Shown: positions 1-13,589 of the stretch, piece after piece | Layout of the letters: the number at the start of each line of letters is the position of its first letter | How positions within the stretch are numbered: the first letter of the stretch is position 1 | Assembly (NCBI GenBank): GCA_034336665.1 | Contig: JAPFBE010000002.1 | Location: forward strand, 33,893,406-33,957,405 | Origin: Luscinia megarhynchos | Lineage: Eukaryota > Chordata > Aves > Passeriformes > Turdidae | Direction: 5' to 3' | Length of the DNA stretch: 64,000 bases | Notes under the pieces: generated by a model | Told to the model about the DNA's origin: nothing | Seen by the model: the letters and a program-made list of their open reading frames with translations, nothing else | Database searches by the model: none | Made by a program: the position numbers and the translations under genes

Positions 1-1639
1 ACTGTTGGCTATGCATCAAAAAACCCATAGCTTTGTTGTATTTGGTTTACTCTGTGTCTGTAGTTTAAGGATGCTTTTTGGAGACTGCAGGCATTTTGTC
101 CAGTTTTCCTTGCAGTTGCTCCTTCAAAAAGAAAACAGCAGTAGAACCCCATTTTTGTCTTTCTTTTTCCCCTAGTATATTCTTCCATTAATGTAAAAAT
201 ACTAGTTACAGGAAATTATCTACAAGAAGGCAAAAGAAACACAAACAAGTGAGAATGGAATGAAAAATCCTTTTATGCTCTGTAAACAAGGTCCAAATCT
301 GCATAAGCACAAAGTTGAGACAAGAAAGAAGAGAGTATTTTAGATAAAATGTGCAACTAACAATTTTCTAATCAAAACAAAAGGTGTATTTCCTTTGAGA
401 GAAAGTAAGAATTAAATAAAGCCTTCCAACACGAATAGATGGATTACTCTCAACGTATAAGGATAAAGCCTAAGTCTCCTGCAGAACATAAGTAGAATTT
501 GCAACAGATTAGTCAGGAGATGAATCTGAGACAGAGCTGACAAACTGGGAAAGTAACTATCCTCTTTTTTCATAAATATTTTATGTGTGACTGGTTTTCC
601 TTCTTCAGTTCCTATTGCTGGTTGTGTGAACATGTGAAGGTAAACCAAAGAAGGAAAAAAAAGGAACTGCTAACAAAGTGAACATGGACACAGACTCACA
701 CACAGTTTCAGAGGAGTTAATGTACCATTTGCTGGTTGGAGGCAGCTTGAGCATATTACTCTTATGGAAGCAAGCCTACAGAAAAGAGAGGTTGTGATGA
801 ACTGAAAAAGTGTCAATAGAAAAACTGACAGGCTGTGAAGAGTCACAGAGACAGTGAGAGCAGGCTGCAATCACAGTAGGCAGACTCTTGCAATACAGAG
901 ATAGGAATAGCTTCTGCTCTGAGCTGAGATGTGCTTACCTAGGGGCGTAGGCACTGCCAGGGCACTGGTCCAGCCATGTATTGCTCACAGAGAGAGTGTT
1001 CTCCAGCATTCACTATTGTGAGCTTCACAGAAGCTGCAGCTGGCAGATGAACTTGCTATGAGGCCTTAAATGTGCTGTGGAGACCTCATGTTAGAAAAGC
1101 AAGTTAGAGCAGTTAGTTTATGAATGGAATAACCCATGTGTGGGTGAAAAGACAGATCCAGTTGAGGCATGAGGAATAAAGATGGCCTGAGATACAGAGG
1201 GAACACAATGAATGCAGTGCTTGTTTTTGAGCAAGTGATTTGTTTGGATCAGTGTTTACAAAGATATCAAAGAACACAGAATGCTTGGTTGAGAAAGTAT
1301 TTTGCCACTGACTGTGATAAATGCCTTGTCACAAGGGCCATGCACTTGCAATAACCCTGGAAGAGCATTTGCCACCACTGTAAGACTTGAATCATTCTTG
1401 AAAGGATGAGAACATCACTAGAGTCTCTTTATAAAGAGCATGTTGGTGCCCAGTTATTTGAGATAACAGCAAGTACTATGGCAAGGCATCACACCAGTGT
1501 TTCTTGCTGTACCTCCCTGTCAGCTTTTCTGAAAAGGTGTCTGTGGCTGCCCTTCAGTCTGTGCTAACACACACATCTTTCCAGAAACGACCAATACAAA
1601 GCTTCAGGAGATTTTATGCTTAATAGAGCACATTGGAGA
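1..1639. other. Intergenic DNA, nothing recognised
   Basis: Unique-looking AT-rich sequence with only short chance frames. The 5' part of the LTR whose 3' end is at 2060 may extend into the last 100 bp. Confidence 0.5.
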
Positions 1640-2060
1640 AGTTCATGGAGGATTGTGTTCTGTGGGAGAGACCCCATGCTGGAACAGAGGAAAGATTCCT
1701 CTTCCTGAGCAACAGGTAGAAACAACCTGTGATGAACTGACCATAAACCCCTATTCCCTGTCTCCCATCACTGCTGGGGAAGGAGGAGGTAGAGTCTGGG
1801 AAGGATAGAAGAGAGGGGCAAAGCTGTTTTAAAGATTTATTTTACTTCTTGTTATCCTGCTCTGATTTTGTTAGTAATAAATTCAATTAATATCCCAATT
1901 CAGGCCTGTTTTGCCCATGATGATATTTGATGAATGATCTTTCCCAGTCCTTATCTCAACCCAGGAACCCTTGGTTACATTTTCTCTCCCCTATCCAGCT
2001 GCAGAGAGAAGCAACAGAGTGCTTTGGTGGGTGCTGGCATCCAGCCAGGTTCAAGCCACA
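1640..2060 (+). mobile_element. Endogenous-retrovirus LTR remnant (avian ERVL-like type)
   Basis: I recognise the course of a Neoavian LTR: a polypurine/GGAGGAGGTAG block (about 1780-1795), an AATAAATTC poly(A) region (about 1876), CTGTTTTGCCCATGATG (about 1906), TTTTCTCTCCCCTATCCAGC (about 1980) and the end GGCATCCAGCCAGG...CCACA (2036-2060). It is diverged and its 5' part is not defined. No gag, pol or env reading frames adjoin it, so it is a solo or truncated LTR with no protein-coding capacity. The family label is from memory. Confidence 0.65.
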
Positions 2061-5000
2061 TGCACATATCCCAAAACAAGAGCTCCGGAGAAGTGAGTGG
2101 GTACCAGATCTTCCACACACACAGGGTCTCCCTGGTCATGGACACACACTCACAGCTGAAGCAATAAGGTAATATTTGCTCCCTTCTGCTCTGGGTTGTT
2201 GTCTTTGTCTCAGAGCTGGGAGTGATATATGTGCACAGCCCAACTATTGAGTGCAGGAAGATGCATTTACACTAAGATGAGTCTTTCCATTGAGCCATGT
2301 GACCCTGCTCCTGACTCCTGCTAATATGGTTAACATAACCAATGCCATTTCCTAAGACAAACAGTCCTAATACGTAAGTGTGCTGGTCACACATCACCTC
2401 CTCTTTTCCCCTTTTCAACACTGTGGTTGTCACTGAGATGTGATGACCCCCATTACAGAACAGCCAGATCCCTGTCAGCATTGTGAAAAAACTATTTGCC
2501 CATGCAAGATTGCAACCAAATGTGGTGACACCTGTTATGGAACACAGAAATGTAAAAGTACATCAAATACTGCCTATAAAATCAAACAGCTGCAAGGCCT
2601 GATGCTGGACAGCAAAAGCCATGATCCCCCAGTGGTATGGGACACAGCCACTGCTGTCTTCTTCCTCTGAAGACTGAGTGAATCATGTTCTCCTGGGTAA
2701 AGTCTGAGTCCAGATTATGATTATTTTATCATGCACTGATTGCTAAGAATTTGACATGATCTGCAGAGGGTCCAAGTGACTAAAAGTGTAAGTAATTAAA
2801 GACTCTAGATAGTAAGAAAGCTACAATCATTACTAGAAATCTTGCTTAGCTGAAAGTATAATTCATATATACTGTGCAACAATAAATTACACTAAATCCT
2901 AAAAACTGTAGATAACAATAAACTATGGTGAAATTTAAGTGTTTAATTGTAGTAAAAAAGGTCTAATTGTACCTAAAGCCCTGTGGCAAATTCTCATTCT
3001 ACCAAGGATCCCTAAAAGAATCCGCCTGTCCCTGTGACATTAGGTGACAGAGCCACCAAGTGTTCACATGCTTCATCCTGCCAGCTCCATATGAAAGGCA
3101 GTCATCTCCAGCTAGGAGGGAAAACAGTGAGCCAGGAGAGATAACAGCTTAAGCTGCTGCAGGTAGCTTCACCACAGTGCAGCCAGCCATCTCCCCACTC
3201 AGAATTGCTTGCCATCTGTTCTCCTTATGATCTTGTTCACTTCCACACCTCAGATAATCACAGCTTCCACATTATCATTAGGAGAGACAGGCTCTCATCT
3301 AGCCAGGATTTACTGGCAGAGAAGGCAGCTAAATAAGCAGGACAATCCAGTGTATTCACTACATTTGGACACAGAGGCCTTAGTTCAAGCTCCTGCTTTC
3401 AAGTACAGATGCAAGTCTTTGCCATATGCTGTGAAATGCTGGATAAGTTCTGAGAGGAATTTTCCATAAAATATTTTGCTAGAAAGGGTTGTTCTCTTAC
3501 AGCTTATTTTTCTGTGCTACCACATTTGGCTCCAGCTAGATTTTGAATCCAAAGAGCCTAAATCTAGGCCAGGTTTAAAGTGGCAGCACCCTCTGTCAAA
3601 ACTTTGGCAGAGCTTGTCGCTGGTCAGAGGCACAAATTTTGAACCTCTTTGTGCTGAGGTCAGATGGTGCCAGTCTAGAAGCAAAGTGTTTTCACAGCAG
3701 TCTGATATTCTGCATAGTTCTCTGAAAGGCAGTCTAGGAAAGTTTTGGAAATTCTGAGATTTCTGTTTTCTTTCTTCCTGTCAACTCTTAAAAAAGCACT
3801 CTCTTATTTAGCAATCTTGTTCTGTGTAGTCTTACGAGACATCTCTTCCACCTCTACCACCAGGCTAAGTTTTGTCAGCAGGAAATGGTTAAGAAATGCC
3901 ATTTTTTACTGTTTTCAGTGCTCAGAGAACATAGAATGATGTTAAAATATGCTTAAGGAAGGAGAATCACTACCACATTTTATGTTACATAGACTGCAAA
4001 ATATAATCAAGCAAGATAACTTACCTGCCCATAGCTTCTGTTGAATTCTAGGGGATATTTTCAGTTTCTCTCTTTCAACAGCACACCAGTCTAAACATAT
4101 TACTGCTGCCCATTGAATCAAAAAGTAAGAAAACAGCTATGCATCTACATTCTCTGAGTTGTGAAGGATTTAAAAGCAGTTAACATTTTACACTGGTTGC
4201 TAATTTTCTTTCTTAGTATGTACGCTCAGCAGGTAAAATCATACTAATCTTTCATCAAAATGATCATTTATTTACTTTATCTTACACAATAATGAACTCA
4301 TACAACCCAGGTCTACATTTTATGTGACTAGTCTTCAAGAAGAATAATTGTGAAAATTAATTTACTATATGTAAAAAAAAAGAAAAAAAAGCCTGACTCG
4401 AGATTCTTCAGCTGTGAGTACAATACATATCAACCACATTCCAATCCTACAACATGGCTAAGATAAAGGAAATAACTCAAAGCTATGTTAAACAAAGGAT
4501 TAATTACATTATCTCCTTACTTCCCATTCACTGAAAAACAATCCCATGAAAAATAGTGTTACACTATATTCAATGGATACTTACAAAGAAAAGTTGATTT
4601 CTACCAATGCTAGAATAGTAGACTGCCACACAAAGCCTGGCTCAAGACAATACAGTTCTCTTCAGCTTGGCAGCTTTCAGCACTGCTGGCTGCTGCTATC
4701 CAGGAAGACAAGCTGTAAAACTGTGATGACCAGGTGACCAGAAGCATCCTCAACTAGCATGTGGAAGAAGATTGGGGAGTAAGGGATCCAGAATCTGTGT
4801 AAAGACTCAGAACATTTTCTATAGTTCTGCTTGTTGAATTTGAAATAGAGATAGGTGGAGCTGTGGGTTTTCTTATGGTGAAGCTGTTCACATCCTCATC
4901 AGGCATGTAAAATAAATTTTTTTCTTACGTGAAAAATGGGCTGAATATTGTGCCTGGGATCGAAATGGGAGTGTAGAGGCACTGTGCAGTGAAGAAGGGA

Positions 5001-8000
5001 ATGATGTCCAAATTACAGCAGGGGCCATAACTTCCTGTACTCATAGCTCCGTTACACTGCATCATCTAGCATTACCTATTTCATATTTCTCTTTATGTTT
5101 GTCCTGTTAAACATCTATTGAATAAGCCATTCATGTTCATAACATTTTCTGTTCGGTTGAAAAGATAACTCTCCTGATGTTTTTCAAATAAGTGAATGGT
5201 ACTTCTCTGGTACAACGTCTATGTCTGTTCTGCTTTTCTTCCAGTTTCCTTTAACAGATACTTTTCTTGAGCAAAAGAATGTTTTAGCCTGCTTTGGATA
5301 CAATAAATTTTGATTCATCATCTTAGCAATTTCAAAACATCTCCACTACTTACCAGAGGCATCTGTTGCTAAAGTAACTACCAGTTGTCTGTAGAAACTG
5401 TATTTTTTTCCAAAAAACCCCTAATCCTCTCCTGAAAACAAGTACTGGATTCACTTCTAACATGGAGTTGCGCTGAGCAGTAGAAACCACAAAAAGATGA
5501 CAAATCAGAATCTGGCAGCAAGGTCAGCTGTACTAGAAGTGATAATCTTTGTATTGTAATTATGCTGCAACCACATGATGTAATAACATTCAAAACTTCA
5601 GAATAGCAAACACCTTTGCACAACTTTTTTTTGTAATCTGTGTACCAGACATGCGTACACTAAAAATAAATACTTGAAAGCAATTGGCAGCAAATGGCCT
5701 CCATAGCCTCGTTCTTGTGATGGAACTTGGCCCTCAAAACAAGCAAGACAAACTGAAGATGTGTCAATATGCCTTTCCTAGTAAAACAGCATAAACAAGC
5801 CTATAGGTCCACCAAAGAACCTGCAAAACATCAAGATAATTTTAAGTTTCAAAACAAATGAAACACTCAAATTAGGGATTATTTTCTAAAACAGTAACCA
5901 AATGTGGTTTTTTTTATCAGCCACTATCAAGAGATGGATAAATAAGAACAAGTGAGAAAGAAGGCACTAACACACCACACTTACTGTTCTGTATTAATAT
6001 TTTTTTATTTTGCAGTATTAATAACACTGGCTTCCTCTATACCATCTTTAATAGCTTACTCCTTTCTGTCACCTACGAAATTTGATGAAATGTATGTGCT
6101 TTTAAAATGACTATTCATAAACAGGTATTACGCTAAAAATTGTTGCTCCAAAAGGGCACAATGTATTTTTAAGAAATATATATTCAAAAGCATAAGAAAT
6201 CTGCTCTTGAAAATTTAAAAAAAAAAAAAATCCAAAGGAACCTTCAGAATAAAGCAAAAGCCATAGCAAAGATTTTTCATCTTATTTTCTTTTTAACCTT
6301 GAAAGGAAACATGTGAGAAAGCCACAGTAGCAAATGAATAGTTCACCACTCAATCTTAAAGTCATTTAAGGACTAGTATGCAATTAAGTAATTATTGGGC
6401 TGAACAGAACAGCAGTCAACATGGTAACAAATTACTGCAATGGTAAAAATTTTTTTTTTAGAAGAAGAAGAAAAATTAAACAGACAAAAAATATGTTTGC
6501 ATCTCAGATATTTGGACAGAGCTAGAATGGAAATCACCCAAAGGCAGGAACATACTAATTAGGAATGTACAATAGAAATATGTATCAATAACTTTGAAAA
6601 GGAGGAGGCAGAGGTAGGCGTAAGAACAACCCCGGGCATGAATTCACACAACAGTTGTGTGCCGTGGGCAGATATCCTTGAGATCAGCCTTATAACTAGC
6701 TGAGCTGCTGATGCAGCTACAGAGAATCCTCACACTTACATACAATCATAATAATGTATTCTATTTTTTGTGCCTTATCTTTCATTAGCACAAAACACAT
6801 TTGCAAGGCTCTGGGTTTTACCTTTTGAATTTAAACTTTCCATTATAAGAAAAATAACTTTCAGCAGCCTAGCACAACAATAGGCCCCATCCTGGCAGGT
6901 GTGGCAGGCCTCAGGATGTGGTCCTGCAAAACTTGCTCAGGAACCAACACCTTTGTACCTGGTCCCCAGGTACCCGAGGAGAATGGCACAATATGGGCCC
7001 ATTTAAGAGCTGGCAGGGCAGGCAAACGAGGAGACAAGTCATCGCCTCTGTGAGCAGTGCCAAGAAAAAAATTCCTGGCATGTGCAAGGCAGCAGAAAAC
7101 AGGAGAGAGAGCGTGTGAGGCACCTGTCATGTTAGCAACCAGCAGATGAAGGACTGCTGAGAGTCTGAAAAGATCTTGCAAGAGAAGCTTTACATATATA
7201 AGCATGTACTTCTATGCCCACCTGAGTAAAGGCTGCATGTCATTAGCCTCAACAAACAAGGAACATATGGCTAAATAATTAAATAAATTCTAGTATGATG
7301 ATAAAAAGGAGGATTTTAGGGACAGATGCCAACATTAAATATAAATTTCCTTGGAACGAAAAGAATAGTGAAGAAAAGAAGAATATGCCATAAGAAAAAA
7401 AGATTTAAATGTGAAAAAAAAAAAAAAAATTAAAGAAGGAAAATCACGGCTCTATGTGTAATGTGTGCATCCAGTCAGAGGTTGCTGGTTTTTCCTGCTG
7501 GCTCAGGCCAGGGCCCTGCTGCTGGCTGGAGACTGCCTGGCAGATGCCTGTACTGGTGCTCTAGCTGGGGTGCAAAATGCTTTTTGTTTGAGCCTGCACA
7601 TTCCTCAAAGCTAGGCTTATGCTGTTATTGTTTACAAAGCTTCCCAAATGCTTTCTATTGCTTAATAAGTTAGTTTGAATTAATTAGTTGAATTGGTTAA
7701 TTAAAGTGAATGAATACCAAAAAATGGATTTGGTCTCAGGACTTCTATTTCTCAGCAATTATAGCTTTCTATCTGCATTTGTTATGCAGTTTGACTTCAT
7801 ATGCCAGTTTATCATTATCCTTAATAATAAGTGTTAAGCAGTCATGCAGAGGTTTTCCAGTTCTCACAATCAAATATTTCCTCTGATTCGACATTGTGTT
7901 ATTAAATTTCATTTACACATTGTTTAGGAAACATATTGATATGAAGGAATTTTCCTGATAGATTGAGATATCACTAAGTTGCTTTTAATTATTTATTTTA

Positions 8001-8198
8001 ATATTTAATATGAAGATATCTGTAACACCTTCCCAGTTTCTACCTTTCATGAGAAATGTTCAAAAAATATACTCTTTAGCAATAATTTCTTTTTTTCCAG
8101 AAATAAATTCTTTTGTTTCCTGAGTGTCTTTTATACTTGGGCAGAAAATATAATCATCTTATGGAACATTTTCAGTATGTGTCAATAATCCTGGGCAA
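2061..8198. other. Intergenic DNA with one GC-richer patch
   Basis: No gene or named repeat recognised. A patch at about 6880-7130 is clearly more GC-rich than its surroundings and is open in both directions (114 codons on the minus strand, 66 on the plus), with no recognisable product. A second GC-richer stretch lies at 7445-7575. Either could be an unrecognised repeat. Confidence 0.5.
7414..7429. repeat. A16 homopolymer
   Basis: A run of 16 A within an A-rich stretch; a second run of 15 A lies at 10546-10560. Neither follows a recognisable retroposon body. Confidence 0.75.
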
Positions 8199-8620
8199 CA
8201 GACCACAGAACCACAGAACTGGTCAGGTTGAAGGGACCACAGTGGGTAATCTGGTCCAACCTCCCTGCTCAAGCAGGGTCATTGCAGAGCTAATGTCACA
8301 GGACTATGTCCTGATGGTCTGTGAATATCTCCAGTGAGGGAGATTCTACAACTTCTCTGGGCACCCTGCTCCAGAGTGTGTTCACCTGCACAAGAAAGTT
8401 CTTCTTCATATTCAGGTGGAACTTCCTGTGCAACAGTTTCTGCCCATTACCTCTTGTCCTGTTGGTGGGTGCCACTGGGAAGAACCTGGATCTCTCCTCT
8501 TGACACTCTCCTTTCAGATATTTATATACCTTAATGAGGTCCCCTCTCACTTGTCTCTTCTGAAGACTAAACAGGCCCAGCTCCCTCAGCCTGTCCTCAT
8601 AAGAATGATACACACAACAT
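8199..8620 (-). mobile_element. CR1 LINE fragment (3' end)
   Basis: The plus strand reads the reverse complement of a CR1 3' end, from CCACAGAACCACAGAACTGG to CTCCCTCAGCCTGTCCTCAT. On the minus strand a long frame (8637-8299) still reads the CR1 ORF2 tail, with recognisable [35 protein letters not shown] and PREVVESPSLEIF. This is the C-terminal end of the reverse-transcriptase ORF; the rest of the element is absent, as in most 5'-truncated CR1 copies. Confidence 0.95.
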
Positions 8621-11600
8621 TCCTCTTTCTCTCCCACAAATTCTCTTAGATATTTGTCTTTTATTAGAATACATCTCCCATCTCAGACCTCTCACTATCC
8701 ATCACTAGAGTGAGTATTCTTTTTGGTCCATTCTTTCTATGTCTCACCTCAACCACAGCTGGAGGTTTCAGAGTCCTCTACTTCAGCTGCCTAAAATATA
8801 TGAAAGCTGCAATATCTGGGGGTCTTTATATTTGTGAGATACAGAAACTTGCAGTGAAAGGGTATAATTCTGCCATCCCCTTATCCCCCTCCCCCCTCTT
8901 CTTTTTTTCCTATTAAAGATGCAGCCATAGGAACTGGGGAGAAGAGCTAGGAATGTCACATCTTGAATAGTCAGTACAGAGCTGCAGGAAGCTCAGTACA
9001 AATAACCTGAAGTAATGCAGGATACAGAGAGAGTTAAGAAGTCTTAAGGGTCAAACTTAGTCTAACCAATGTTGGTAGCACTATTGGATGAAAAGCTCTG
9101 TTTAATAAGCAGCATGATCAGGAATAGCAAGGAGTTTGGATCCACTAAGAATAATTGGGAGAATTACAGGGAAAATATTCTAGTGACTTTTGATCAATTG
9201 TTAGAACATTTCTTGAACATTCAATATTCTCTCAGATTTTCACTTTCAAAAAGTCTTCAGTGCCCTCTTGGAGCATAAGAGAAGATTTTCCTTCAAAGGC
9301 ACTTATGCTGTCCTCTGGGGAAGATTCAAATGAATGGGCCTGATTAGCTTTGAAAAAACAATATGACAGAAACCAAGGAAAGGATAAGTGAATGAAGGAG
9401 TACAGGGAGAAGACTAAGAACTTCTTTCTATTGTTCAAATTCTAAAAACCCAAGAGGGACAATTCTGGGAAATTAAAGACAGCACATTAAAAACAGACAG
9501 AAGGAAACACTTTTTCATATCATGTGTGGTTAAAACTGTGGAAAATATAATTACCACAGGAAGAATTATAGTCAAGAACTCAGCAAGATTTTGATGGGTT
9601 TGCAGATGTATAAGGATATCAAACATATCAAGAGCAATTTAAAACTGCTGGAAGGCACATGTATTTCTTCAGGGAAAACTGTCCAAGCATTTTAAAACTG
9701 CACAAAGACATGTGCTAATCAGACTGAGAGACAAAGAAAAAGGTCTCTGCAAGATAATGCACCCACAGGATGCCGTTAAAGAAATGACACCTCCTCTGAA
9801 ATCCTTTGCATTCATTCTCTCTCCCTCCCTTTAAAGAAGCAGCACAGAAAGGGACAATATCTGCCACACTGAAAAGCCATTTCCTTCAGGGTATTGTCCA
9901 AGATGAAAAGGTATCTGCCAGCCATTCTCCCAGCATGCTGGCATTTCAGCAGTCTTCAGTTTGCTCCATGTGTCTGGAAATGTATATTTGCCTTGAAATT
10001 CATAGGGCTGGTTCTACGATTAGCTGGATCTGTTCTACTTCTCTGAGCTCAGATTGTTTTTAAAAGCAGAAAGCACCATATGTAGTATAGCCATAATTTC
10101 CCATCTCGCTTTTTTGCATGACTAGTCACAGTAATGATGCTTCCCTCTTGTTATGTCACGTTAACTGTACCTGCACTGTCATGTGTCAGAAAACAGAAAA
10201 TCTAAAAACTGTGAGGTTTTATTCATTTAAATGAAACAGTTTGTCAACAGCATAACTGAGTGCAAGTGAGGCCAAAACACAGGGAGGTGTTATAAGTGAC
10301 TTAGCAGCAGCATTACTCTGATCATGAATTTATAGCCTTCCCAAACAATACACTCCAGTGCATTTTTTTCTCTAGGACCTCTTTCTCCACCAATTTTAGT
10401 CTGCTACTTATATCCTGTCTACCGAGCAGGAAGCGATTATTCCCTTCCCTTTTGTAAAGTGAACTCTGAATTATATGCCAGTATTGCTGACACCAGTGCT
10501 TGACGTTGCCCTAGCAATCAGACAGTAGATGGTACTTGGTACATTAAAAAAAAAAAAAAATAAAGAATTCAGAAGCATAAGGAATGTCACAAACCCAAGT
10601 TTGGCATGACTGGCTTGAAACTCTGAAATGCTAATAATAACCCTGACTTAGGGTTATACATATTCCAGCTTCAACTGGAATGCACAGTTGCTGTTACTAT
10701 GGCTTCAATTGCCTCCAGTGTTAAGATCAGATGAGTCCCATGTCCTCCCTCCTTGCAGTGACTGAAACCTTTCCACCTTATCTTTGTTCAGAACACTTCA
10801 AAACCTTCCTAACCTCTCTGCTTCATATCCAGTCTTGCAAAGACAGGCTGTACCTAACAGATGGGGAGATACATCCTCTATAGAGGCTGTTTTGATAGGT
10901 GATAGAGTACTGGAGTCACATCTTTGCCTTGAAGTCATCCCATGTTCCTACACTGAGACTCACAGCATAGCACTTCACTGAGGGAGAAAAAATGGAAAAT
11001 AAAAAAACAAAAACATGCTGCCATTAATCCTTGCATCAGTCATCAATTTCTTAGGGACAGAATCTCTCTGCCTCTGAAGCTCTAAAAAATAAATTCAGGA
11101 ATAAAGTAGTATGTCTGACATAACACAAGAATAGTAACATTCAATTACATTTGACTCCATGAAAACTACCCAATTCCTCTGAAAACATACAACCAGGAAA
11201 GATAAAACTGATTTCTATCTACACCTTCACAAAGCTTAGTAAACTTGCCCTGAACTTCAAAACCAAATGTCCCTTTCTAAACAAACAGAGAGTGGAGGGG
11301 AAAAGGGGGAATGACACAGTATTATTTAATAGTCAACTGTCAGAGCAACCATTTAAGCATACAAAGAGCCCAAAACTAAAATCTCAATTTATTTTCCAAG
11401 AAATTACTATTTACTATAATATTTCTTCTCCTGTTTATTCATTTGGTTTTGAATAGATAGCAATACAATCCACACAGAATCAAGAAAGGTGAAAAAAAGT
11501 ACAGCAAAACAATTGTTTAATTCCAAAATTTTCTACAGGAAAGACATCATTGCTAGGAGAAAAAAATATAATCAGTCTGAACTGGTTTAACGGGGAGACA

Positions 11601-11845
11601 CTCATCACAGGAACTCTGGAGGATTGTGGACATGCAGAGTGTAACACACAGTTGAGATTAGTAACAGGATTGGGACCAGGCTATGCTGAAAGTAAATTGA
11701 GTTAGTTGTATAAGCTGAACTTTTTTTTTCATTTAGCAATAATGAAATACTGTTTGTCATGCATTTTTCTGATTACTCAATATATTATCTGTGATTGAAA
11801 AAACATACTTTTTACGTGCCTCAGAAGAATAAGGTGAACAGTTCT
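8621..11845. other. Intergenic DNA, nothing recognised
   Basis: AT-rich sequence with short frames only. It contains an A15 run at 10546-10560. Confidence 0.5.
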
Positions 11846-12360
11846 TCACAGAATCACAACAAACTAGGTTGGAAAAAACCTTTGAGATCATCAGGTTCAA
11901 CCTATGACCTAACTTAACACCTCCTCATCAAGTAAACCATGGCACTGAGTGCCAAATCCAGTCATTTTTTTAACACATCAAGGGATGGTGACCCCAGCAC
12001 CTCATTGAGCAGACAATTCCATTGCTCAATTACTCTTTCAGTGAAGAATTTTTTCCCTGCTGTCTAACCTAAACTTCCCCAGCACAGCTTACGACTTGTG
12101 TCCTCTCATTCTGTCAGTTGCTGCCTGGTGAAAGAGATCAACCCTCATCTGACTACCACCACCTTTCAGGAAGTTGTAGAGAATGATGAAATCACCCCTG
12201 AGTCTCATTTTCTCCAGGCTGAACAGCCCCAGCTCCCTCAGTCATTCCTCACAGGGCTTGTGTTCCAAGCCCCTCACCAGCCTTGCTGCCTCCTCTGGAT
12301 GCATTCGAGCACCTCAGCATCCTCCCTAAATTTAGGGGCCCAGAACTGGGCACAGCATAA
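11846..12360 (-). mobile_element. CR1 LINE fragment (3' end)
   Basis: The reverse complement of a CR1 3' region, starting TCACAGAATCACAACAAACT on the plus strand and continuing through TCTCCAGGCTGAACAGCCCC and CAGAACTGGGCACAGCATA. It is more diverged than the 8.2-kb copy and its ORF is broken. 5'-truncated. Confidence 0.95.
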
Positions 12361-13589
12361 TTGAAAGAACAGAGTAAGAAACACACACTAAAGCAACACA
12401 GAAATTTCCCATTGATGTGTATCAATTGACCAATCAAAGAAACTCTCTTACAACTTAAAACAACCTTTAGCAATTTTAGCAAGAAATTCCAGTTTGTGTT
12501 GGTCTTGGGGGATGCACATTTTGAACATCAGAATTCCACAATGCTCTTCCTTGAGGCATCACGCAAGGAAACCTTTCAGCATGTATCACAAATATACAGC
12601 AAATCTGGTTTTCATTCAACTTTTACTAGAGTATCTTCTTTTTCCCTTTTATTTACCATTGATATAAGCAGTAAATTTCTGTAATGTAAACAGTGATTGT
12701 CATTCTATTTCACCTTTCCAATTTCAGCATCTTCTTACTCTTCGAATCCCAGTAATGCTGTAGCAGTTTTTGCTGTTTCACATTTAGCCCCACATAAAAC
12801 TGTAGTGTCAACATGTGAGGATCACTCCAGATCCTGAGCCATAAACAGGATCTCTGTAAGAGGATACATCTCATGGCACAGGTTTACTATGAAACCAAGC
12901 TCAGGGACTAGGAGCACAAAATTTTCAAACAAGAACTTTTTTCCTGACCAAATTTGAAAAGATTAATAAAATCACCTTGTCAGCTGGGATCCAGCTTGAA
13001 GACTACCCAGTACACCACCATTTAGTACTGCCATCCTCCAGACTGCTTCCCTTAAGCAAGCAGCAGTGCCTGAACTCAATTTTTAGCAGCAGCTAAGAAG
13101 AGATTCTCTTAAAATGTTGTGAATTGCGAAGCTTTGATTTCAAAATACTTCATGAACTCCTGACTCCTTCACCTAAACTGCCTTAAGCACATGTCAATTA
13201 AAATATTTACATTTAGCATATTATGCTGCGCTTCTAAACACTGACCAGTTTAATACCTAACAAATTATGTGGATTTGTTGGATTATATTATTTGGTGAAA
13301 GTGCAGAGGTTCACTTTCAGGCATTACCGAATCTATCCTTACCTCTCTGGGATTTCACTCCTTTTTCGGTATCTTGGAAACAGGTATTGGTTTTAGTTCC
13401 CTACAGTTCACAGTCGCCCTGCGAAGAAGAGGTCACCAGGAGTGGCTAAGGAATTTTTATCCCAAGAAATGTCTAAAGCTTTTCCAGCAACTACCGGGGG
13501 TTCACTGGTGCTGTGCTCGCCCTGCACTCCTCTGTTAACCATTAACCAGGCTGCCCTATGTCAGCTCTATCAGCCGCTTTCTCAACACG
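12361..13589. other. Intergenic DNA, nothing recognised
   Basis: Ordinary AT-rich sequence that grades into the CpG-rich block from about 13400 onward. No exon can be supported. Confidence 0.5.
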
